A stretch of DNA of 8,352 nucleotides, taken from an uncultured Alphaproteobacteria bacterium. GTDB lineage: Bacteria; Pseudomonadota; Alphaproteobacteria; CALKHQ01. The position numbers and the translations under genes are program-made. The stretch covers positions 1-8,352 of the forward strand of contig CALKHQ010000113.1 in NCBI GenBank assembly GCA_937988735.1, in the 5' to 3' direction. The notes below the pieces were generated by a model. It did not search any database. It saw only the letters and a list, made by a program, of their open reading frames with translations, and was not told the origin of the DNA. Below, in pieces: positions 1 to 5,715 of this stretch; positions within the stretch are counted from its first letter, which is position 1, and the number at the start of each line of letters is the position of its first letter.

Positions 1-833
1 GGGACGGGGCCGCGGGGGTCTTCTTCTTCGCCCTGCAGGATGGTGCATGGGACGATCCCGACCTGCGCGACGCGCTGGCGGAGGTGTCGTCCGCGGCGGT
101 GCGGTCGGTCGAGCTCGAGGTGACGGCCCGGCACGGCGTTCCCCGGTACCTGAGGATCAGCGCCGAGGTGCTTGGCGACGGCCCCGACATCCTGCTTTCG
201 ATCGCTGACGTGACGGTCGAGCGCGAAGGCGAGCGCGCGATCCGGGCGCTCCGCGCGGAAACGCGGCACCGGATCCGGAACCTGCTGGCCAAGGTCGGCG
301 CGATCGTCTCGCTGTCGCGGCGGGACCACGACTCCGTCCACGCCTATGCCGAACGCCTCGGGCAGCGGATATCGGCGATCGCACGCGCCGAGGACCTGAT
401 CGGCGGCCGCAACCCGACGGTGGACGTGCGTGACCTGCTCGCTGCCGAGCTTGCGGCGTTGCGCGTCGGCCTCCCCGTTCCGGTCGAGGGGCCGGCGGTG
501 GCGCTCCCGGCAACGACAGCGCAGGCGCTGGCGCTCGCGCTGCACGAGCTCGCCACCAACGCCGTCCGCTACGGGGCGTTCGCCACACCGGGGGCGGCGT
601 TGCGCGTGGTGATGGCGACCCCGGGGCAGGGGGCCGAGCAGACGCTCCGGTTCGAGTGGCTCGAATCGGGGGTGCCGATCGGGACGCCGCCACGCCCCGG
701 CTTCGGCAGCCGGCTGATCCGCGAGATCGTGCCCCAGATGCTGGGCGGGTCCAGCGACCTGTCCTTCGGCCGCGACGGCGTCCGCTGCGTCATTGAATTT
801 CCGCTTTCCGCCCGTACGGCAGGCCCGGAATAG
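1..833 (+). CDS. PAS-HWE/HisKA_2-type sensor histidine kinase, C-terminal part (5' end outside window)
   Basis: The reading frame is open from base 3 to the TAG at 831-833, so 276 residues are visible and the start lies upstream. Visible residues 1-70 are the second half of a PAS domain: FFFALQDGAWDDPDLR is the form seen in HWE kinases (roughly 'F.L.dG.WD.P.LR'), and the domain closes with ILLSIADVT. The dimerisation helix carries the likely phospho-acceptor His89 (in ETRHRIRNLLAKV). The ATPase domain has an N-box with HELATN (about residues 181-186), a W-x-E pair (W219, E221) and a short GFGSRLI loop (233-239). That combination is typical of the HWE/HisKA_2 group rather than classical HisKA kinases. 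No membrane segment is visible in this part. It would autophosphorylate and pass phosphate to a receiver protein. The signal and partner are unknown; the two receivers at 4519-5584 are candidates by type only. A GTG at 84 is an in-frame internal codon, not a start, because it would cut the PAS domain in two. Confidence 0.88.
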   Translation, partial: DGAAGVFFFALQDGAWDDPDLRDALAEVSSAAVRSVELEVTARHGVPRYLRISAEVLGDGPDILLSIADVTVEREGERAIRALRAETRHRIRNLLAKVGAIVSLSRRDHDSVHAYAERLGQRISAIARAEDLIGGRNPTVDVRDLLAAELAALRVGLPVPVEGPAVALPATTAQALALALHELATNAVRYGAFATPGAALRVVMATPGQGAEQTLRFEWLESGVPIGTPPRPGFGSRLIREIVPQMLGGSSDLSFGRDGVRCVIEFPLSARTAGPE

Positions 834-979
834 CGGGCGCGGCGCCAGCGATGGCCGCTGCACTCCGACCGCCCGCCGGCGCGGAGACAGGTGTTGTATG
901 GCCTTCCGGGTGGCGGCTAGTCTTCCGCACCGGCGGGCCGCAAGGCTGGCGGCCGCGGCAAGGGAAAGGCAGGTTCGCA

Positions 980-2677
980 ATGACGCGCTTCTTCGCCGGC
1001 GTTTCCGTCTCGGTCCTTGTCCTTGCGGCGAGCACGTCGCTGACCTGGGCGCAGCCGGTCTGGGAGTCCGCCGCCGGGCTCGACCAGCGGGGAGGGCGCG
1101 TCGCCACGCTCACCTTCGGTGCGCCCGGGTCGGACGTTCCGCTGATGGCGGCGACCTGCCGGCCGGACATGCCGGGGCAGGTGCATGTCGTCCTCAACCT
1201 GCCGCTCGCCGCCGACACGCCGCCGGGGGCCGCGAGCGCTTCCATTGCCGTCGGTCGTCGCGTCGAGACGCGGCCGGCGCTGATCGAGCGCAGCGGCGGC
1301 GGGAAGGACAGCCCGGTCGTCAGCCTCATGCTCGGCCGCGACGATCCGCTGTGGCAGATGCTGATGGCCGGCATTTCCAGTCGCCTCTCTGCGGACGGCA
1401 ACACGTGGGTGGAAATGCACCTGCGCGGCAGCCGCGCCGCGATCACCCAGTTCATGCGCGGCTGCGACACCATCGCCACTACCGCGCCCGAGGCATCGCT
1501 CGACCTGACCCAGCCGATGGTGCCGCTGGCGGGGCCGCTCTTCGTGGTCGGAGACGCGCCGGCGGAGGCGACCAGCGCCTTCAGCGGCGCGCCGCTGGAG
1601 CCGTTCGCTCCCGGCACCGAGCTGATGGCGACCGGCTCCGCCAACACCCTCGACGGCGAGGAGTGGATCGAGATCCGGCCCGGCCGCGGCAGTGGCCCGG
1701 CAGCCTGGGTGCGCCGGTCAGCGCTGGTGCCGGTCTCCGGCGGGGCGACGCAGTACCAGAACCTCAACCTCGCGCAGAACCTGCTGCTGCGCGGGTCGCC
1801 CAACGCCCAGGCCACGCCGGTGGCCGCCGTGCCGCCGCGGGCGACCGGCATCATCGACCAGGGCGAGCGGGAGGGCGGCTGGGTTCTGGTCCGGTTCGGC
1901 AACGTCACCGGCTGGGCGCCGCACGACGAGCTCCTGCCGATGTTCCCGGTCACCACCGTCGAGATCCCGCCGGACACCGAGATTCCGCTGGCGCTGGAGC
2001 TGGAGGCGGAAACGGCCGGGGAAGGCGCGCCGCCGGCCGAGGGCGACGAGGCCGTGCTCGAAGCGCCGGATCCGGCGTTCGACGATGAGGCGGCCGTCAC
2101 CGGGGACGAGGCGCAGGGTGCGGGCGAGGGCACGGACGTTGCGGCGGCCGACACCGAAGAGGCAGCGGCCGGGGCGGAGGCCGTTCCCGACGGCGAGACT
2201 GCGGTCGAGGCGCCGGCCTACGAGGCGGCGCACCGGGACTGGACGGTCACCTGCGATCCCTGCAACGCAGGGGAGGAGCCCGTCTGCAGCCTGCGGGCCG
2301 GTGTGCCGCCCGACTCGCTGTCAATCGTTCCGGACGAGGCGCGGCCGCAGCGGGTGGGGGACATCCGCATCGGCATGGACCTGCCGCCCGATCCCCGCGG
2401 CACGCTGACCGTGACGGTGGACGGTGCGCAGGTGGTGGCGATCCCGCCGGCGAGCGTCACCTACATGGCGATGACCGGCGAATTCCTGGTGCAGCAGCCG
2501 CATGTGGACGCGATGCTGACGGCCATGATCGGCGGCAACGCGGTTTCGGTCGCGTTTACCGACGATGCCGGCGCCGTGCACAGCTTCTCCGTGCCGCTCG
2601 CGGGCTTCTCGGCGGGCGTCACCGACCTGCTGGCGACGGCCCCGCAGTACCCGCGCGACGCCGCCTGCCCGATGTGA
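980..2677 (+). CDS. Exported SH3-domain protein with IalB-like C-terminal region, 565 aa
   Basis: Start ATG at 980 is chosen because AAAGGCAGG lies 6 bases upstream and the protein then begins with a clean signal peptide (about residues 1-24, cleavage after TWA). An upstream in-frame start at 851 would bury it. Layout: residues 40-162 form a beta-rich domain with C60 and C162, including DDPLW and a closing GSRAAITQF. Residues about 183-250 look like a degenerate SH3 fold ending AAWVRRSAL. Residues 263-320 are a bacterial SH3 (SH3_3-like) with NLLLRGSP, GGWVLVRF and GWAPHDEL. Residues 335-415 are an Ala/Glu-rich acidic low-complexity linker. Residues 419-552 begin DWTVTCDPC and end VPLAGFSAG, which resembles invasion-associated locus B (IalB) proteins. 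C425, C428, C436 and C563 could form disulfides in the periplasm. Role inferred: envelope or peptidoglycan-associated binding; no catalytic motif is seen. A weak promoter-like pair, TTGTAT (894-899) and TAGTCT (918-923), lies upstream. Confidence 0.85.
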   Translation: MTRFFAGVSVSVLVLAASTSLTWAQPVWESAAGLDQRGGRVATLTFGAPGSDVPLMAATCRPDMPGQVHVVLNLPLAADTPPGAASASIAVGRRVETRPALIERSGGGKDSPVVSLMLGRDDPLWQMLMAGISSRLSADGNTWVEMHLRGSRAAITQFMRGCDTIATTAPEASLDLTQPMVPLAGPLFVVGDAPAEATSAFSGAPLEPFAPGTELMATGSANTLDGEEWIEIRPGRGSGPAAWVRRSALVPVSGGATQYQNLNLAQNLLLRGSPNAQATPVAAVPPRATGIIDQGEREGGWVLVRFGNVTGWAPHDELLPMFPVTTVEIPPDTEIPLALELEAETAGEGAPPAEGDEAVLEAPDPAFDDEAAVTGDEAQGAGEGTDVAAADTEEAAAGAEAVPDGETAVEAPAYEAAHRDWTVTCDPCNAGEEPVCSLRAGVPPDSLSIVPDEARPQRVGDIRIGMDLPPDPRGTLTVTVDGAQVVAIPPASVTYMAMTGEFLVQQPHVDAMLTAMIGGNAVSVAFTDDAGAVHSFSVPLAGFSAGVTDLLATAPQYPRDAACPM

Positions 2678-2799
2678 GCCATCGACTTGAGCCCCCGAAA
2701 TTCCCTGGTTTCGTCCTGCCTTTGCCCACGGCGGCGCGACTTGCGCGGGCATGGCGCGGCCGGCGTGGCGGACTGCGCCGGTGCAAGGGGAGGACGGGA

Positions 2800-3231
2800 A
2801 TGAGGTCTGTCACCGCTGCCGCGCTGGGTGTGCTGCTCGCCTGGACCAGGAGTGCCGCGGCGCTGATGCCGCCGGAGGTGTACGAGGAGGGGCGCAATTC
2901 GGCGCCCTATCACCTCGAGGTGCGCATCGTCGCGATGACGCCGGACGATGATCCCATCGGCCAGTGCGCGGTGGAGGCCGTCGTCGAGACCGTCCACCGG
3001 GACGGGTCCGCGCGGCTCGCGCCGGGCGATGCGGTGACCTTCGACGTGGACTGCGTCCGCGCCGACGCGGACCCGAACCAGATCCTCGACGGCGTCCTCT
3101 ATGAGCGGGTCGAGGACCTGGCGCCGGGAACCCTGCTCGACGTCTACCTGACGGACGCGTTCCTCGGTTACGAAGTGGTGCTGGGGCAGGTGACGGTCAT
3201 CGGCGAAGCTCCCGTCCCGGCAGAGGACTGA
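2800..3231 (+). CDS. Secreted protein of unknown function, 143 aa
   Basis: I chose ATG 2800 because AAGGGGAGGA (2785-2794) sits 5 bases upstream and the first 22 residues form a signal peptide (hydrophobic VTAAALGVLLAW, then SAAA before the likely cleavage). The frame is open back to a GTG at 2674 that overlaps the preceding stop, but that extension is Arg-rich and has no signal peptide. The mature part starts MPPEVYEEGRNSAPYHLEV and is about 120 residues of alternating beta strands. It has two cysteines (C56 and C85) well placed for a disulfide, an APGDAVTFDVDC segment and a late LDVYL. The Gly-Asp-(x)-Val-Thr-Phe pattern suggests a small beta-barrel, OB-like fold, but this is inference. I recognise the general look from uncharacterised alphaproteobacterial exported proteins and cannot assign a function. 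It follows the SH3 protein by 122 bases with no terminator seen, so co-transcription is possible. It converges on the next gene with only 7 bases between stops. Confidence 0.8.
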   Translation: MRSVTAAALGVLLAWTRSAAALMPPEVYEEGRNSAPYHLEVRIVAMTPDDDPIGQCAVEAVVETVHRDGSARLAPGDAVTFDVDCVRADADPNQILDGVLYERVEDLAPGTLLDVYLTDAFLGYEVVLGQVTVIGEAPVPAED

Positions 3232-3238
3232 ACGGCGC

Positions 3239-3652
3239 TCAGACGTCCGTTCCCGGCGGTTCGATCGCGAGCGGCGACAGGATGACGTAGGGCCGCTGGT
3301 TGACCAGGACGTAGAGGATGTAGAGCGTCTGCCGCTGGCCTGTGGCCGTCGGCACATCCGGCACCTCTGCGGCGATGTCGAGCATCGTCAGCCGGTAGGG
3401 CGCGACAAGGCAGGTCGGCTCCTGCATGTCGTTCGGCGTCGCCCGCAGCGCGAGATAGGCGGCGCGGCCGGCTTCGAGGCCCTGCTCGCTCTGCGCTTGC
3501 AGGATCGACTCCAGCTGCTCGACCGTGTCGCACATCATGGTGTTGATCAGGACTTCCTCGCCTTCGAGGAAATGCTGCCGGCCATGCAAGTCCTGGGCAT
3601 GGACCGCGAAAGGCGAGGCGAGAAGAGCGAAGGTGAGACCTGTCCGCAGCAT
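3239..3652 (-). CDS. Small secreted protein of unknown function, 137 aa
   Basis: The start is ATG at 3650-3652, preceded 4 bases away by a perfect AAGGAGGT (3657-3664, minus strand). The open frame runs farther up (to 3868), but only this start gives a signal peptide (residues 1-19, LTFALLASPFAVHA, cut before QD). The mature protein is about 118 residues. It has a helical stretch after MMCDTVEQLESIL, two cysteines (C41 and C81) that probably pair, and a beta-rich C-terminus (TLYILYVLV, PYVILSPL). The C-D-T-x-E-Q start of the mature helix resembles a set of uncharacterised alphaproteobacterial periplasmic proteins, but no function is known to me. The gene stands alone: its stop faces the 2800-3231 gene, and upstream it is separated from the Nudix gene by 219 bases that contain a possible stress-type promoter and a hairpin. 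Confidence 0.78.
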   Translation of the reverse strand: MLRTGLTFALLASPFAVHAQDLHGRQHFLEGEEVLINTMMCDTVEQLESILQAQSEQGLEAGRAAYLALRATPNDMQEPTCLVAPYRLTMLDIAAEVPDVPTATGQRQTLYILYVLVNQRPYVILSPLAIEPPGTDV

Positions 3653-3734
3653 GACGACCTCCTTGATCGACCCGATCAGCGCCGTTGCTCCTCCCGCCGG
3701 CGAGTTCAGGAAATGCACTCCCTTCGTTGGCTGA

Positions 3735-3760
3735 AACACAGGCCCGACGCCCCGCGTTCC
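3735..3760 (-). promoter_or_regulatory. Possible EcfG-type promoter (imperfect)
   Basis: On the minus strand GGAAC (3756-3760) is followed by a 17-base spacer and TGTT (3735-3738). The EcfG general-stress consensus is GGAAC-N16/17-CGTT, so one base of the -10 element differs. The -10 lies 82 bases before the ATG at 3652. The strand and spacing are right, but a single five-plus-three-base match in GC-rich DNA can arise by chance. Confidence 0.25.
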
Positions 3761-3840
3761 CGCCAAACCCTCGCGCGTGTTGGAGGTTGCCTGCGGCCGC
3801 CAAAGAACCGGCGTCAACCGGAACAGGAATGAGGGTTGCG

Positions 3841-3863
3841 GGGGTTCGGCAAGACCGGACCCC
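3841..3863 (-). terminator. Inverted repeat just after the Nudix gene, possible terminator
   Basis: GGGGTTCGG (3841-3849) and CCGGACCCC (3855-3863) form a 9-base stem around a 5-base loop, 8 bases past the Nudix stop codon. Read as minus-strand RNA the stem has one C-A mismatch; read as plus-strand RNA that position is a G-U wobble. No U-run follows on the minus strand, so if it terminates it is not a classical intrinsic terminator. Confidence 0.35.
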
Positions 3864-3871
3864 GACAAGGG

Positions 3872-4387
3872 TTAGTCCCCGGAGCTGATGCCGGCTTCCT
3901 GCAGCCGCTTCGTCAGCACGCGGATCAGCTCTGCCAGCCCGGCGTCATCGGCCATGGCCGCAGCCTCCTCCGCCGGCAGCCAGAGCAGCCGGCGCTGTTC
4001 GCGCTCGGGCCAGTCGGCGAGCTGTTTCTCGACCAGCATCGGATAGACGGTGACGCTGCACCAGCGGCCTTCGCCCTTCCGCGCGGTCTTGAGATAGTCG
4101 AACGACCCGATCGGCTCGCTGTCGATCGTCCCTGCGATGCCCGCTTCCTCAAAGGCCTCGGTTGCGGCCGTCTCGGCGCCGCTGCGGCCTTCCATCGGCC
4201 AGCCCTTGGGGACGATCCAGCGGCCGCTGTCGCGGGAGGAGATGAGCAGGATCTCGATACCGGACGGGGACCGGCGCCACGGGAGGGCGGCGAACTGCTG
4301 CCCGCGCTTCGTCTTGCCGGACCTGCCTTCGCTCGGGGACGGGCCGTGGGGCGACGCGGCGCCCGCCCAACCGGACTGCCTGCCCAA
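3872..4387 (-). CDS. Nudix hydrolase, 171 aa, TTG start
   Basis: Nudix enzymes hydrolyse nucleoside diphosphates linked to another group, using a divalent metal. The core runs from about residue 28 (QQFAALPWRR) through WIVPKGWP (57-64) and the Nudix box to a C-terminal helix after WLPAEEA. The box runs G62-x5-R68-x7-T76-E77-A78-F79-E80-E81-x-G83-I84. The metal-binding TEAFEEAGI core is intact, but the usual first Glu is Arg and the Arg of REUxEE is Thr. The WxxPKGWP lead-in recalls the diphosphoinositol-polyphosphate or diadenosine-polyphosphate branch, so a polyphosphorylated substrate is possible; the exact substrate cannot be told. The TTG at 4385-4387 is preferred: AGGGAGAA stands 5 bases before it, and an in-frame TGA lies six codons upstream. 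The first 25 or so residues are Gly/Ser/Pro-rich and probably disordered. No signal peptide is seen, so it should be cytoplasmic. Confidence 0.87.
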   Translation of the reverse strand: MGRQSGWAGAASPHGPSPSEGRSGKTKRGQQFAALPWRRSPSGIEILLISSRDSGRWIVPKGWPMEGRSGAETAATEAFEEAGIAGTIDSEPIGSFDYLKTARKGEGRWCSVTVYPMLVEKQLADWPEREQRRLLWLPAEEAAAMADDAGLAELIRVLTKRLQEAGISSGD

Positions 4388-4392
4388 GGTGC

Positions 4393-4400
4393 TTCTCCCT
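4393..4400 (-). promoter_or_regulatory. Ribosome binding site supporting the TTG start of the Nudix gene
   Basis: AGGGAGAA on the minus strand, 5 bases before TTG 4387. No ATG lies between the upstream in-frame stop and the conserved domain, so this site decides the start. Confidence 0.55.
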
Positions 4401-4518
4401 GGTCACCGCCGGCCGACGAATCGGCCTGCAACCTGACTGCACGGAAAGGTAGCATCCGGCTCGCAGGGCGGGCCAGACAGGGAAATGCGTACGAAACCAA
4501 CACCTTGGCGGCGATGGT

Positions 4519-4977
4519 TCAGTGGATTTCCTTGCGCGCCCGCTCCAGCGACTGCAGCAGCTCGCGGTCGCTGTAGGGCTTGATCAGCCAGCCCAGCGGC
4601 CGCGCGGCGGCAGCCCCCATGCGCGTTGCCGGGTCGGCATGCGCAGTGGCGAAGATGCAGCGGACGCCGAACCGGCGGTAGATCTCGAGCGCCGCATCAA
4701 CCCCGTCGCGGCTGCCCGACAGCCGGATGTCCATCAGCACCAGGTCCGGCTGATACTGCTCGACTGCGACCACGGCGTCGCTGGCCGACCCCACCACATC
4801 GACGATCTCGTAGTCCTCGTTCTCCAGCGCATAGCGGGTGTTGAGGGCGGTCAGATACTCGTCCTCCACCACCAGCAGCCGGAGGCTGCGGCGCGACTCC
4901 TCCTTGTCCGAATGCCCCGGAGAGAAGGAGGGCCGGCCATCGTCTCCCTGGCCGGCTTGTGCTGCAGAACGGTTCAC
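4519..4977 (-). CDS. Single-domain response regulator (receiver only), 152 aa
   Basis: This is a stand-alone CheY-like receiver with no output domain. Residues 1-30 are a polar, probably disordered lead. The receiver spans about 32-150 with all key positions: acidic pair E38/D39 in LLVVEDE, phospho-acceptor D83 in LVLMDIRLSG, T111 in IFATAHAD and K133 in WLIKPYSDREL. It would receive phosphate from a kinase and either act by protein contact or act as a phosphate sink; this receiver type often accompanies HWE/HisKA_2 kinases. The start is a GTG at 4975-4977, 4 bases after the stop of the RHH-receiver gene, with no good Shine-Dalgarno, so translation is probably coupled to that gene. The start codon is less certain than the domain. 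No terminator is evident in the 131 bases downstream. Confidence 0.88.
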   Translation of the reverse strand: MNRSAAQAGQGDDGRPSFSPGHSDKEESRRSLRLLVVEDEYLTALNTRYALENEDYEIVDVVGSASDAVVAVEQYQPDLVLMDIRLSGSRDGVDAALEIYRRFGVRCIFATAHADPATRMGAAAARPLGWLIKPYSDRELLQSLERARKEIH

Positions 4978-4981
4978 GACA

Positions 4982-5584
4982 TCACGCCACGCTGCGGCCG
5001 ACGTTGATCAGGCTGCGCATCACAGCGCCGATCTCTTCGCGCACATGCGGCTTGGTCACGACCGGAACGCTGCGAAGCGACTCCGGCAAGTCCACGTTGA
5101 CGCCCGTGCAGAATACCAGCGGGATCCGCCGGCGCATCAGAATCTCGGCAAGACCCAGCGATGTTTCCTTGCCGAGGTCGATATCGAGGACGGCCGCGTC
5201 CGGCGTGCTGCGATCGATCAGCTCCAGCGCCTGGCGCGTCTCGCTGACCGGACCGACCACGTCATAGCCCAGCTCCTCCACGATCGAGCCGAGCCCCGCC
5301 GCGATCAGATACTCGTCCTCGACGAGCAGGATCTTCTTGCGGGCGCCGGTCCCGAGCGCCGCCTGCAGCTCCGGCGAGCTCTCCACCACGCCCACGTCGC
5401 GCGACGTCAGCACCACGCTCGGCCGCACCGATTTGGGTCCGCGGCTCTTCAGCGCTACATGCAGCAGGGCGCGGACCGCTGCGGAACGGCTGGGCATGTG
5501 ATGCTCGAACCGCCACTCGTCGATCGCCTCCAGCTCCTCGTCGTCGACGAGGATCTGGATCTTGTCGGTGCGCTTGTTGGGCAA
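4982..5584 (-). CDS. Ribbon-helix-helix DNA-binding domain fused to a receiver domain, 200 aa, TTG start
   Basis: Residues about 6-46 match a CopG/Arc-like ribbon-helix-helix: a short strand (KIQILVD), helix A (DEELEAIDEWRFEHH), a turn with MPSRS, and helix B (AAVRALLHVALK). A linker of some 35 residues leads to a full receiver (about 83-192) with E89/D90 in KKILLVEDEYLIAAG, phospho-acceptor D134 in AAVLDIDLG, T160 in LVFCTGV and K178 in PVVTKPH. The FCTG with a late VPVVTKPH resembles the FATGUY-type receivers of alphaproteobacteria. RHH proteins bind operators as dimers, so phosphorylation of the receiver could control dimer geometry or DNA binding; this is inference. The TTG at 5582-5584 is chosen because GGGGGA lies 5 bases upstream and it leaves the usual few residues before the RHH strand. 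The longer frame to 5701 adds sequence unlike either domain. It precedes the second receiver gene by 4 bases and is divergent from the desaturase gene. Confidence 0.85.
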   Translation of the reverse strand: MPNKRTDKIQILVDDEELEAIDEWRFEHHMPSRSAAVRALLHVALKSRGPKSVRPSVVLTSRDVGVVESSPELQAALGTGARKKILLVEDEYLIAAGLGSIVEELGYDVVGPVSETRQALELIDRSTPDAAVLDIDLGKETSLGLAEILMRRRIPLVFCTGVNVDLPESLRSVPVVTKPHVREEIGAVMRSLINVGRSVA

Positions 5585-5589
5585 GGCGG

Positions 5590-5595
5590 TCCCCC
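5590..5595 (-). promoter_or_regulatory. Ribosome binding site supporting the TTG start of the RHH-receiver gene
   Basis: GGGGGA on the minus strand, 5 bases before TTG 5584. It agrees with where the RHH domain begins. Confidence 0.45.
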
Positions 5596-5610
5596 GTGTT
5601 TCGTGCGGTC

Positions 5611-5649
5611 CGATGAGATAACTTAGGGCAACCGGGTCCCATATTAAAT
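5611..5649. promoter_or_regulatory. AT-rich island in the divergent gap, likely holding promoters
   Basis: The gap between the divergent RHH-receiver and desaturase genes contains the least GC-rich stretch of the window, including GAGATAACTTAG (5615-5626) and ATATTAAAT (5641-5649). On the minus strand TTTAAT (5644-5649) and TAAGTT (5621-5626) are 17 bases apart and could be a weak -35/-10 pair. On the plus strand TTAAAT could be a -10, but no convincing -35 goes with it. An RHH regulator often binds its own promoter, so operator sites may also lie here; I see no clear repeated half-sites. Confidence 0.35.
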
Positions 5650-5715
5650 GGCTGCCCCTTCCGGTCGCGCTCCGCGGGCATCCCGGCGGGTCGCCTCGCA
5701 CAAGGGGCGGCAGCG

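Noticed and set aside
793..2088. 431-residue plus-strand frame overlapping the SH3 protein
   Set aside because: Arg/Gly/Ala-rich with no motif; the other frame has a signal peptide and SH3 motifs.
790..2154. 454-residue open frame on the minus strand
   Set aside because: Ser/Ala/Pro-rich translation with no domain; it is opposite the SH3 protein gene and reflects high GC at third codon positions.
2674..2799. GTG at 2674 overlapping the previous stop as start of the 143-residue protein
   Set aside because: The extension is Arg-rich and removes the signal peptide from the N-terminus; ATG 2800 has a strong ribosome site.
3836..4576. 246-residue plus-strand frame across the Nudix gene
   Set aside because: It runs antisense to the Nudix box and spans the intergenic gap; no signal peptide or domain and biased composition.
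4838..5626. 262-residue plus-strand frame across the receivers
   Set aside because: Antisense to the RHH-receiver, whose domains and key residues are convincing; the translation is Arg/His-rich.
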